A stretch of DNA of 11,682 nucleotides from UBA7656 sp040755335 (lineage in GTDB: Bacteria > Acidobacteriota > Blastocatellia > UBA7656): the NCBI GenBank assembly GCA_040755335.1, contig JBFMAU010000236.1:1-11682 (forward strand). Reading direction: 5' to 3'. Made by a program: the position numbers and the translations under genes. Shown piece after piece: positions 1 to 6,138 of this stretch; the stretch's first letter is position 1; every line of letters begins with the position of its first letter. The notes under the pieces were generated by a model. It had not been told where the DNA came from. It saw only the letters and a list, made by a program, of their open reading frames with translations, and ran no database searches.

Positions 1-26
1 TAAGAGCTTCATAAAGTTTTTCTGAC

Positions 27-53
27 GCCGCCGGATTTTGCAGGCACGGCGGC
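27..53. other. GC-rich stem-loop near window edge
   Basis: Seven-base perfect arms (GCCGCCG at 27-33 and CGGCGGC at 47-53) enclose a 13-nt loop. A T-rich stretch follows a few bases later on the + strand, so this could be a weak terminator for a gene left of the window. The T-run is not directly adjacent to the stem, so that reading is uncertain. Nothing else is recognisable in 1-90. Confidence 0.25.
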
Positions 54-92
54 TGAACTCTTTGTTTTCAATCCAGACTCTTTACATTGGTT

Positions 93-106
93 TTGATGTG
101 CATCAA
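93..106. promoter_or_regulatory. FNR/CRP-family-like palindrome
   Basis: TTGAT-GTGC-ATCAA matches the TTGAT-N4-ATCAA consensus established for FNR/ANR-type regulators. No promoter or complete target gene is visible next to it; a target would have to lie left of the window. A 14-bp match can arise by chance, so this is only a candidate site. Confidence 0.25.
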
Positions 107-216
107 CCGGAAGGGGCCTCGACGCAGAGACGCAGAGTCAGCGCAGAGAAGACAGATTCTCTCTGCGTAAACTCTGTGCCTCTGCGTCTCTGCGGTTTAT
201 AACCTTTGGTGTTCAT
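103..216 (-). pseudogene. Orphan gene start downstream of pyrB, overwritten by a repeat
   Basis: About 50 nt after the pyrB stop, in the same direction, lies a strong Shine-Dalgarno (AAGGAG, complement of 225-230). It is followed about 8 nt later by ATG (complement of 214-216). The frame reads MNTKGYKP and then runs straight into the CGCAGAG hairpin repeat, ending at TGA after 37 codons. Everything past roughly residue 8 is repeat-derived, Arg/Gln/Ser-rich, and resembles no protein I know. The simplest reading is that the first codons of a former third gene of the pyr cluster survive while its body was lost. A genuine 37-aa peptide is possible but less likely. No pyrC sequence is recognisable. 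Confidence 0.3.
120..197. repeat. CGCAGAG nested palindromic repeat, copy 1
   Basis: Outer arms of 15 bp (123-137 with 180-194) and an inner hairpin with 8-bp arms (CGCAGAGA 142-149 with TCTCTGCG 160-167) form a nested stem-loop. The same architecture recurs at 8516-8587. From general knowledge, CGCAGAG-type palindromes are dispersed in many environmental bacterial genomes as REP-like sequences. This copy lies directly downstream of the pyr cluster and covers the orphan ORF on the minus strand. There is no associated transposase in the window. Confidence 0.8.
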
Positions 217-266
217 ACTTTTGACTCCTTCTGTAGCTCCACAAAATCCGTCAGCATCAGGAGTTT

Positions 267-1223
267 TTAATCTGCGCGGGCCTCCGTCTTGCCTCCGGCG
301 AGAAGAAACAAAACAGCCATGCGGATGGCTACGCCGTTCGTCACCTGATCCAGCACGAGCGAGTGAGAGCCGTCTACGACTTCCGAGCTAATCTCGACTC
401 CGCGATTGACCGGGCCGGGATGCATCACTATCGCGTCACTAGCGGCAAGTTCCAATCGCTTCGCCGTCAATCCGTATTGAATCGAATACTCCTTGAGCGA
501 AGGAAAGAAAGCGTCCGACATGCGCTCGCGCTGAATGCGCAGCATCATCACCGCGTCCGCCCCGCTCAGGGCGTCTTCTATGCGGTCGCAAACCGTGAGC
601 GACCCTTCGGAATCGGCGATTATTTTTTCATACTGAGTCGGGATGAGAGTGCGCGGGCCTGCGATGCGGACGTGCGCGCCAAGCTTTGTCAGCAGATGAG
701 TGTTCGAGCGCGCGACCCGGCTGTGCATTATGTCCCCGATGATGGCGATCTGAAGCCCCTGGATTTTCCCTTTGTGTTGACGAATGGTGAAAGCGTCGAG
801 CAATGCCTGAGTGGGGTGTTCGTGCGCGCCGTCTCCGCCGTTGATGATGGCGGCATCGATGAGGCGGGCAAGCTGATGAGGCACTCCCGGCGTCGGGTGG
901 CGGATGACTATCGCATCAGGAGCCATCGCTTCGAGGTTGCGGGCAGTATCGATGAGCGTTTCGCCTTTTGTTACGGATGAAGTCGAAGCTGAGATGTTTA
1001 TGGCATCGGCTGAAAGTCTCTTGGCGGCTATCTCGAACGAAGTGCGAGTGCGGGTCGAAGGTTCGAAGAAGAAATTGATGATTGTTTTGCCGCGAAGCGT
1101 GGGAACCTTTTTGATCTCTCGCGCGGAGACTTCTCTGAAAGACTCAGCCGTGTCGAGGATGGTGTTGATCTCCTCGACTGAAAGTTCGCGAATGCCCAGA
1201 AGGTCTTTGTGTCTGAATGCCAA
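267..1223 (-). CDS. pyrB: Aspartate carbamoyltransferase, catalytic subunit
   Basis: This cytosolic enzyme condenses carbamoyl phosphate and aspartate to N-carbamoyl-aspartate, the committed step of de novo pyrimidine synthesis. The 318-aa length is typical of catalytic chains. Visible signatures are the carbamoyl-phosphate loop STRTR (56-60), the mobile-loop lysine in SVTKGE (K86), IRHP (R108), HPTQ (136-139), HSRV (R169), the aspartate-binding LRIQRER region (from 229) and HPGP (268-271). All key residues of the family are present. No regulatory pyrI gene is visible. The start is TTG: there is no in-frame ATG nearby, and an in-frame TGA lies five codons upstream, inside a palindromic repeat. 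No Shine-Dalgarno is evident before it. The gene follows pyrR after 74 nt and is probably co-transcribed and co-regulated with it. Identification is firm; the exact start is less so. Confidence 0.97.
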   Translation of the reverse strand: MAFRHKDLLGIRELSVEEINTILDTAESFREVSAREIKKVPTLRGKTIINFFFEPSTRTRTSFEIAAKRLSADAINISASTSSVTKGETLIDTARNLEAMAPDAIVIRHPTPGVPHQLARLIDAAIINGGDGAHEHPTQALLDAFTIRQHKGKIQGLQIAIIGDIMHSRVARSNTHLLTKLGAHVRIAGPRTLIPTQYEKIIADSEGSLTVCDRIEDALSGADAVMMLRIQRERMSDAFFPSLKEYSIQYGLTAKRLELAASDAIVMHPGPVNRGVEISSEVVDGSHSLVLDQVTNGVAIRMAVLFLLAGGKTEARAD

Positions 1224-1234
1224 TTTCGTTCGTT

Positions 1235-1289
1235 GTCATTTGTCATTTGTCCCTGATTCACAAATGACAAAGGACGAAGGACAAATGAC
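1235..1289. repeat. GTCATTTGTC palindromic repeat between pyrR and pyrB
   Basis: Tandem GTCATTT units on one side face GACAAATGAC units on the other. GTCATTTGTCC (1242-1252) pairs perfectly with GGACAAATGAC (1279-1289), and a further CACAAATGACAAAGGAC block lies between. The repeat occupies most of the 74-nt pyrR-pyrB gap and ends about a dozen bases from the pyrB TTG codon. Similar GTCATTTGTC strings are, to my knowledge, dispersed in other bacterial genomes. In the transcript it would form a hairpin between the two cistrons. Confidence 0.7.
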
Positions 1290-1297
1290 GGTTTGTT

Positions 1298-1843
1298 TTA
1301 CTCCCGTTCAACTACGATGACCTGTTCATCTTCATCATAATCGGCAAGCATCACCTTGACGATTTCCGATTCGGTCGTCTGCACGAGTTTGCCGACGTAA
1401 TCGGCCTGAATGGGAAGCTCGCGATGACCCCGATCTACAAGCACTGCAAGCTCGACGCGGCGCGGTCTCCCGAAATCCACTATCTGATCCAAAGCGGCGC
1501 GAACTGTACGCCCGGTGTAGAGAACATCATCGACCAGAACTATGGCGCGTCCCGTCACGTCTACAGGGATGTCTGTGCGATTGACGACAGGGCTTGGGCC
1601 TACGGTCGAAAGATCGTCTCTGTAAAGCGTGATGTCGAGTTGTCCGAGCGGCGGGCGCGCGCCTTCGAACTGCTCTATTCGCTCGGCGATTCGTTCGGCG
1701 AGCGGCACTCCGCGACGACGAATGCCTATCAGCACGAGGTCGTCGGTTCCGACATTGCGCTCGACTATCTGCGAAGCGAGTCGAGAGAGAGCGCGGTTTA
1801 TTCCGGCTGCGTCCATGATTTCACGTTTGGTTTTCGGTTCCAT
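1298..1843 (-). CDS. pyrR: Bifunctional pyr operon regulator / uracil phosphoribosyltransferase
   Basis: PyrR proteins sense UMP/PRPP and bind pyr mRNA; many also convert uracil plus PRPP to UMP. The 181-aa length matches the family. Visible features are the N-terminal IRRRG segment (41-45), LDITLYRDDL (69-78), the PRPP-binding loop VDDVLYTGRT (104-113), and LVDRGHRELP (135-144) followed by ADYVGK. The start is ATG with a G-rich element (GGGG) about 10 nt upstream. A good promoter lies just before it, so the 5' leader would be only about 16-18 nt. That leaves no room for the classical leader attenuator, so regulation would have to act on the pyrR start itself or on pyrB downstream. It is the first gene of the two-gene pyr unit. 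The family call is very secure. Confidence 0.96.
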   Translation of the reverse strand: MEPKTKREIMDAAGINRALSRLASQIVERNVGTDDLVLIGIRRRGVPLAERIAERIEQFEGARPPLGQLDITLYRDDLSTVGPSPVVNRTDIPVDVTGRAIVLVDDVLYTGRTVRAALDQIVDFGRPRRVELAVLVDRGHRELPIQADYVGKLVQTTESEIVKVMLADYDEDEQVIVVERE

Positions 1844-1845
1844 AG

Positions 1846-1861
1846 GCGGCCCCCAAGCCGC
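1846..1861 (-). promoter_or_regulatory. Hairpin holding the pyrR ribosome binding site
   Basis: On the pyrR strand, GCGGC and GCCGC (five-base arms, complement of 1857-1861 and 1846-1850) enclose the loop TTGGGG. This sits immediately before the pyrR ATG (1841-1843). The G-rich loop is the only Shine-Dalgarno-like sequence there. From the promoter position, this hairpin would be at the extreme 5' end of the mRNA. A role in autoregulation is inference only. Confidence 0.35.
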
Positions 1862-1865
1862 GCAG

Positions 1866-1895
1866 AATATAGCACGGCGCGCGATGGCGGCTCAA
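1866..1895 (-). promoter_or_regulatory. Probable pyrR-pyrB promoter
   Basis: On the minus strand, TTGAGC (complement of 1890-1895) is followed after 18 nt by TATATT (complement of 1866-1871). The extended -10 element TGC lies directly before the hexamer. Spacing and hexamers fit a housekeeping sigma-70-type promoter. Transcription would start about 16-18 nt before the pyrR ATG, in the 86-nt gap after the M28 peptidase gene. Confidence 0.55.
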
Positions 1896-1929
1896 GCAGA
1901 AGCGCATCACATCCGAAAGCCTACAGCCA

Positions 1930-3477
1930 TCATTTGTCCGGCCCCGAAAGCGGCTTTGGGAGCGCCTTTCGCGGCAGCATCTCGTCGCGCATCGCTGCGT
2001 GATAAGCAAACGCGGCGACTATCACTGATGAAATTTTCAGGTCGTCTTCGATGACATATTCATAAGTGTCGACGTTGGTGTGATGGGTGCGCGTAGAGTA
2101 ATCAATCGGGTCCTGAATGAACTGAAAACCCGCAAGCCCGACAGAATCGAATGACATGTGATCCGTGCCGCCTGAATTGAGAGTCGCCAAGGTCTGCGCG
2201 CCGAGGTAATGGAAAGGTCTGAGCCATGCTTCGAAAACGGGGCGGACAGCTTCGTTTCCTTGCAGGTTGACTCCGCGAATTCGGCCCGTGCCGTTATCCA
2301 AATTGAAATATGCCGCTAGCTTTGCGTGCGCGGGTTTGAGTTGCATCGTTTTGGGGTCGCCGAAATGCTTTTTCACATAGCCCATCGAGCCGTAGTAATC
2401 CTGTTCTTCTCCGCTCCACAATGCGACGCGAATCGTGCGGCGCGGACGCGCGCCGATGGCTTTGAGTATCCGCGCTGCTTCCATCATCACCGCGCAACCG
2501 GCGGCGTTATCCGTAGCTCCCGTCCCCGCGTGCCACGAATCGAGATGGCCTCCGATCATCACCACTTCGTCTTTCAATCTCGGGTCAGTGCCGGGAATTT
2601 CGGCCACGACGTTGTAGCCGTTGAGGTCTTCCGCGTGAAAGACGGTTTGCAGATTGAATTCCAGTTTGACCGCGATATTTTTTTCGAGCAAACGGACGAT
2701 GCGCCCGTAATGCTCGCGGGCCACGACGAACGAGGGCAGGTTGTCTTCCGCGTTGAAATCATAAAACCCCTGCGCTCGAACTACGGCGTGATCGCGCGCG
2801 CTCGCTTCGAGAAGAACGGCCACTCCTTCGTCGCGGAAAAAGCGAATGATCTCGCGCTGACGGGCGAGTATCTGCTCCCATTCTTTTTCTTCGTCCCAGT
2901 AAGAGCGCGGCTCGCCGGGATTGATCGATTGAGCGCGCGTCGAAAGTTCTGCGTCAGTGACTCTCGTCGCGTCAGGCGCGAAGCCTCCACGCGTCGTAGC
3001 GGGTTTTCCATTCATCACTATCATGCCGCGAAGCTTGCCGCGATATTTTTCAAAATCGTCTTTCGATTTCACATCGACAAGAACGGGTTTGCCCGCGACC
3101 ACTCCGTTGGTAGAAGGAGTCCATGCTTTCGGGTGACAGATGAGGTTGACGTATTGCGGCTCGATCATTTCGGCTGAAAAGTTTTTGAGAGACCATCCTT
3201 TTCCGAACGCGCCCCACGCTTCTAGCGCGGCGTTTTCGAGTCCCCATCGTTTCATCTGATCGCGCGCCCATTCGCCTGCGGCTTTCAGGCTCGGAGAATT
3301 CGTCAGCCGCGGGCCGTAGACATCGGCGAGATAAAAAAGCGTCTCCATCGCCTGAGAGTTCTGAAAGCCCTCGGTTTTGATTCTTGCGATGATGGAGTTA
3401 TCGACCGTCTCCTGCGCTCTGACGAGCGGAGCGAAGGCAAGAATGAAGAGTAAAAGAGCGGATATGTGTTTTTTCAT
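1930..3477 (-). CDS. Secreted M28-family metallopeptidase with PA-like insert
   Basis: This is a predicted zinc-dependent exopeptidase or carboxypeptidase acting outside the cytoplasm. The 515-aa protein starts with MKKH, a hydrophobic signal segment and a likely cleavage after VRA (about residue 20). A PA-like region spans roughly 110-255. The M28 catalytic part has GGHLDSW (H311), TGATDNAAG (D323), WSGEE (E357 as general base, E358 as ligand), NLDNG (D394) and DHMSFD (H440), a complete two-zinc ligand set. The ending THHTNVDTY motif is typical of PSMA-like M28 enzymes. An ATG 13 codons upstream is also in frame, but I prefer the start at 3477. It has GAGG about 9 nt upstream and places the signal peptide at the true N-terminus. 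The gene lies 86 nt upstream of pyrR and is not obviously related to it. The substrate cannot be told from sequence. Confidence 0.92.
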   Translation of the reverse strand: MKKHISALLLFILAFAPLVRAQETVDNSIIARIKTEGFQNSQAMETLFYLADVYGPRLTNSPSLKAAGEWARDQMKRWGLENAALEAWGAFGKGWSLKNFSAEMIEPQYVNLICHPKAWTPSTNGVVAGKPVLVDVKSKDDFEKYRGKLRGMIVMNGKPATTRGGFAPDATRVTDAELSTRAQSINPGEPRSYWDEEKEWEQILARQREIIRFFRDEGVAVLLEASARDHAVVRAQGFYDFNAEDNLPSFVVAREHYGRIVRLLEKNIAVKLEFNLQTVFHAEDLNGYNVVAEIPGTDPRLKDEVVMIGGHLDSWHAGTGATDNAAGCAVMMEAARILKAIGARPRRTIRVALWSGEEQDYYGSMGYVKKHFGDPKTMQLKPAHAKLAAYFNLDNGTGRIRGVNLQGNEAVRPVFEAWLRPFHYLGAQTLATLNSGGTDHMSFDSVGLAGFQFIQDPIDYSTRTHHTNVDTYEYVIEDDLKISSVIVAAFAYHAAMRDEMLPRKALPKPLSGPDK

Positions 3478-3522
3478 AGCGGGCCTCAAGATGATGATAC
3501 GCCGGATAAGAGTCATCGCGAT

Positions 3523-3537
3523 TATGCTATGATTGCG
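3523..3537 (+). promoter_or_regulatory. Promoter core of the solo antitoxin-like gene
   Basis: The 15-mer TATGCTATGATTGCG contains an extended -10 (TGC-TATGAT, hexamer 3528-3533). It is repeated base for base before the second antitoxin gene at 3869-3883. No good -35 is visible, as is common with extended -10 promoters. The bases also include CATAAT on the minus strand, so divergent transcription of the M28 gene may use the same spot. Confidence 0.5.
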
Positions 3538-3576
3538 ATCAGGTTCGGGTCAAATTTGAAATGGGCAGTGGTGAAT

Positions 3577-3810
3577 ATGTCGAAAAAGACATCGGATATT
3601 CCGGGGATAAATTACGACGTGGCAGAATGGGCGAAGCAGCAATTGGAAGAACTCAAAGCCGAGATTGCGGCAAGCGAAGACCTCACAGAAGAAGAAAAAC
3701 GGTTGCTTGATGAGATGGACAAGCTTCCAGACGACGAGTGGGAGCCGATCATCTGCGAAGGCGAACCAATTTCAGAAACAATAATCAAGGATCGCGGAGA
3801 AAGATTTTGA
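3577..3810 (+). CDS. Antitoxin-like protein without toxin (paralogue 1)
   Basis: This 77-aa acidic protein is a diverged paralogue of the product of 3926-4153, whose gene overlaps a PIN toxin. It begins MSKK like its paralogue, has a helical Glu/Lys-rich middle (about 14-45), and carries a conserved C-terminal half from DLTEEEKR to DRGER. There, 30 of 42 positions match the paralogue. No AbrB, ribbon-helix-helix or Phd DNA-binding domain is recognisable, so the antitoxin role is inferred from the paralogue's position only. I chose the start at 3577 because the similarity to the paralogue begins exactly there; GGTG lies just upstream. No toxin follows: its stop codon runs straight into a copy of the ubiD 3' end. 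It may be a toxin-less remnant, or it may still neutralise the neighbouring toxin. Confidence 0.65.
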   Translation: MSKKTSDIPGINYDVAEWAKQQLEELKAEIAASEDLTEEEKRLLDEMDKLPDDEWEPIICEGEPISETIIKDRGERF

Positions 3811-3845
3811 TCTTCACAATCCGAGCTTCGATCACAGACGGTCTA
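3807..3845. repeat. Displaced copy of the ubiD 3' end (left direct repeat)
   Basis: These 39 bases match 4593-4630 with two substitutions and one extra T. On the minus strand they correspond to the last codons of ubiD (DRLWSKLGL-stop), but here the Trp codon is TGA, so this copy is non-coding. It begins at the stop codon of the first antitoxin-like gene, just as the right copy begins at the stop of the PIN gene. Together the copies bracket the second antitoxin-PIN cassette. Confidence 0.85.
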
Positions 3846-3868
3846 CTTGAGTGAAGGCACTGCTGAAC

Positions 3869-3883
3869 TATGCTATGATTGCG
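3869..3883 (+). promoter_or_regulatory. Promoter core of the antitoxin-PIN operon
   Basis: This is an identical 15-base copy of the element at 3523-3537, with extended -10 TGC-TATGAT (hexamer 3874-3879). A weak -35-like GTGAAG (3851-3856) lies 17 nt upstream. The start codon of the antitoxin gene is about 43 nt downstream. Confidence 0.5.
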
Positions 3884-3925
3884 GTCGTAACGCGGTCGAT
3901 TTTCAGCGAACCGGCGGAGGTGAAC

Positions 3926-4153
3926 ATGTCGAAAAAGATAATCGATATGCCGGAGATAAACGATGAGGCAGAGGGCTGGGCCGCGCTGTTGGAGGAAATC
4001 AGAAAACAGGAGGCGGCTGACCCTGACCTGACCGATGAAGAAAAGCGATTTCTTGATGAGCTTGAGAATCTTCCTGAAGACGAGTGGGAGCCTATAACCT
4101 GTCCGGGCAAGCCCGTTTCCGAAATTATCATCGAGGATCGCGGAGAGCGTTGA
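3926..4153 (+). CDS. Putative antitoxin of a VapBC-like pair (paralogue 2)
   Basis: This 75-aa acidic protein is encoded directly upstream of a PIN-domain toxin; the stop TGA overlaps the toxin ATG (TGATG), implying translational coupling. The order small acidic protein then PIN protein is the standard layout of VapBC-type modules. The C-terminal half (DLTDEEKR through EDEWEP to DRGER) is shared with the solo paralogue at 3577-3810. It is the likely toxin-binding part, by analogy with other antitoxins. I see no recognisable DNA-binding domain. The start is supported by a strong GGAGGTG ending 4 nt before ATG. The antitoxin role is inferred from operon position; the protein family is not one I can name. 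Confidence 0.75.
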   Translation: MSKKIIDMPEINDEAEGWAALLEEIRKQEAADPDLTDEEKRFLDELENLPEDEWEPITCPGKPVSEIIIEDRGER

Positions 4154-4596
4154 TGATCTGGTTTGTTGACAGCAGCGCGCTCGTGAAGCGATATGTGAAG
4201 GAGACGGGAAGCGTATGGCTGCGTAGCGAGATTGTAAAAAATGAGGTTCTTATCTCCCAACTGACTCCCGTGGAAATTTCCGCTGCTCTCGGCAGGAAGT
4301 ATCGACGAGGGGTCATCTCAAAGTTTGTTTTCTATCAGGCCCGTCGCATACTCGTCTATCACCTCAACGGGCAACAGTACAAAGTCATAAATCTGAGTCA
4401 GCGCATAGTGAATGAAGCTTTCAGACTGACATTCGAACGCAGCCTCCGCGCTTATGACGCCGTTCAACTGGCCTCTGCGCTGATAGCAAGCGCCCGATTC
4501 GACCTGAGCCGATTCGTTTTCATCACCGCCGACTCAGACCTCGAAGCCGCAGCCCAGGCCGAAGGTTTCCAAACAGACAATCCTCTCGCTCATTGA
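4153..4596 (+). CDS. PIN-domain ribonuclease toxin (VapC-like)
   Basis: This is a predicted Mg-dependent endoribonuclease toxin of a type II toxin-antitoxin system. The 147-aa length is typical of VapC proteins. The acidic active-site residues are visible in order: D6 in VDSSALVK, E41 in TPVEISAAL, D102 in AYDAVQLASAL, and D127/D129 in ITADSDLEAAA. All positions expected of an active PIN domain are present. The start ATG overlaps the antitoxin stop by one base, and no separate ribosome site is needed. The gene ends tail-to-tail with ubiD, with two bases between the stop codons. Its 3' end lies inside the right copy of the direct repeat. The RNA target cannot be inferred. Confidence 0.9.
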   Translation: MIWFVDSSALVKRYVKETGSVWLRSEIVKNEVLISQLTPVEISAALGRKYRRGVISKFVFYQARRILVYHLNGQQYKVINLSQRIVNEAFRLTFERSLRAYDAVQLASALIASARFDLSRFVFITADSDLEAAAQAEGFQTDNPLAH

Positions 4597-4630
4597 TCTC
4601 ATAATCCGAGCTTCGACCACAGACGGTCTA
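4593..4630. repeat. ubiD 3' end as right direct repeat of the toxin cassette
   Basis: This is the functional copy of the repeat also found at 3807-3845. It contains the PIN stop codon and encodes the last residues of UbiD (DRLWSKLGL) on the minus strand. Similarity to the left copy stops abruptly after GGTCTA in both. Confidence 0.85.
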
Positions 4631-6047
4631 TTCGCTGTCGCACCTCCTGGCTCATCTCAAGCTCTTTCGGCCACCGTCGATCAAATCCTTCGGACTTCCA
4701 TTTGCGCGTTCCATCAATTCCCATCTTCGATCCGAAATTCGGCAGCCGCGATGAGTGATCAAGTTGATCGACGGGGCCGAGCATGAATTGTATATCGCGC
4801 TCAGGGTCTATGTTGTTCAATACTCTCCACGCCACCTGATTCAAATCCCTCACATCGGTGTCATCATCGACGACGATTATGCACTTGGTAAATTGAGCCT
4901 GCGGCAGCGACCATATCCCGTTCATCACCTTGCGCGCATGGCCGGGATAATTCTTGCGAATCGAAACGATCATCAGGTTGTGAAAAACCCCCGCAAACGG
5001 CATGTGATAATCTACCACTTCGGAAAATTGCCGCTTCATCAGTGGCAGAAAAATTCTCTCAATCGCTTCGCCCATCCAGCAGTCTTCCATCGGAGGCTTT
5101 CCGACGATGGTCGTTTGATAAATGGGATTTTTGCGATGCGTTATGCAGGTGACGTGAAAGACCGGAAATTCGTCTTCGAGCGAGTAGTACCCTGTGTGAT
5201 CGCCGAACGGGCCTTCCGTTCTGCGCTCGTCCGTATCGACATAGCCTTCGAGGACTATCTCGGCGTTGGCGGGGACTTCGACATCTACGGTTTCGCATCG
5301 GACTAATTCAACGGGCCGCTCGCGCAGAAAACCCGCGATCATCATTTCGTCTATGTCTTCGGGCAGAGGCATGATCGCCGAGAAAACCGTTATGGGATCA
5401 GCGCCGATGGCTACGCCGACTTCGAGCCTGCCGCCTCCGCGTCGCCTGAGATTGCGGAAGTGCTGCGCGCCGTGTTTGTGAATCTGCCAGTGCATAGCGG
5501 TCGTTCGTTCGTCGTAGACCTGCATGCGATACATGCCGCAGTTGCGTTTTCCGGTCTCAGGGTTTTTGGTGAAGACCAGAGGCATGGTGATGAATCGTCC
5601 GCCGTCTTGGGGCCAGCATTTGATGATGGGAAAATCCATCAGGGAGAACCGGCCTTCGCGCAGTATGCGCTCTTTGCAGGGGCCGTCTTTCACGATCTTA
5701 GGAAACATTCGTCCGAGGTCGGCGAGTTTGGGAACCATTTTGATTTTTTCGATCAGCCCCTGCGGAGATTTGACATCGGTGAGTTCGGTTATGCGGTCAG
5801 CGATTTCCGAGTAGTCCTCGACGCCCAAAGCTAAAAGCATTCTCCTTCGGCTGCCCAGCGTGTTTATGAGGACAGGGATATGGTGGCCGCGGACATTTTC
5901 GAATAGGAGCGCGGGGCCGACACGTTTAGAGACGCGGTCAGTGATTTCAGAGATTTCCAAGTCCGTATCGACTTCGGCGCGGATGCGTTTGAGTTCGCCT
6001 CGCTTTTCAAGAGCGCGAATGAACTCCCTCAAATCTTCATAAGCCAT
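4599..6047 (-). CDS. ubiD: UbiD family decarboxylase
   Basis: UbiD enzymes are prenylated-FMN-dependent decarboxylases; members acting on 4-hydroxy-3-polyprenylbenzoate or a menaquinone precursor resemble this one. The 482-aa length fits. Visible motifs are N169 in KRNCGMYRMQ with R174, the HWQIHKHG segment (186-193) with a metal-ligand histidine, E247 in PVELVRCE, and EGPFGDHTGYY (278-288) with the catalytic acidic pair E278 and D283. The C-terminal SKMGIDGTRKW is also typical. Spacing of R174, E278 and D283 agrees with the R-E-E triad known from Fdc1. ATG at 6047 has AAAGG about 9 nt upstream. A possible promoter is TTGTCT-17 nt-TACCCT with an extended TGC. No ubiX partner is in the window, and the true substrate is not determinable. 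The last codons form part of a direct repeat bracketing the toxin cassette. Confidence 0.94.
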   Translation of the reverse strand: MAYEDLREFIRALEKRGELKRIRAEVDTDLEISEITDRVSKRVGPALLFENVRGHHIPVLINTLGSRRRMLLALGVEDYSEIADRITELTDVKSPQGLIEKIKMVPKLADLGRMFPKIVKDGPCKERILREGRFSLMDFPIIKCWPQDGGRFITMPLVFTKNPETGKRNCGMYRMQVYDERTTAMHWQIHKHGAQHFRNLRRRGGGRLEVGVAIGADPITVFSAIMPLPEDIDEMMIAGFLRERPVELVRCETVDVEVPANAEIVLEGYVDTDERRTEGPFGDHTGYYSLEDEFPVFHVTCITHRKNPIYQTTIVGKPPMEDCWMGEAIERIFLPLMKRQFSEVVDYHMPFAGVFHNLMIVSIRKNYPGHARKVMNGIWSLPQAQFTKCIIVVDDDTDVRDLNQVAWRVLNNIDPERDIQFMLGPVDQLDHSSRLPNFGSKMGIDGTRKWKSEGFDRRWPKELEMSQEVRQRIDRLWSKLGL

Positions 6048-6138
6048 GCGAGTTGACCTTTAGTAAAATTCAGAATTGAGAGGGTAGCACGCGAGTTGAG
6101 CTAAGACAAATTCGAGGCTTAAAGGAGGTCTTCAAACT

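Noticed and set aside
1..266. A pyrC gene expected after pyrB
   Set aside because: No dihydroorotase motif appears in any frame; only an orphan start and repeat sequence are present.
2326..3177. 283-codon open frame on the + strand opposite the M28 peptidase gene
   Set aside because: It lies entirely inside a gene with full catalytic motifs; the open frame is a by-product of base composition. Its sequence looks like no protein, and no Shine-Dalgarno is present.
3846..4592. Full integrative element with its own recombinase
   Set aside because: The interval between the direct repeats contains only the antitoxin and PIN genes; no integrase or transposase frame is present.
4755..5306. 183-codon + strand frame opposite ubiD
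   Set aside because: Shadow of a strongly conserved UbiD coding region, with no start signals.
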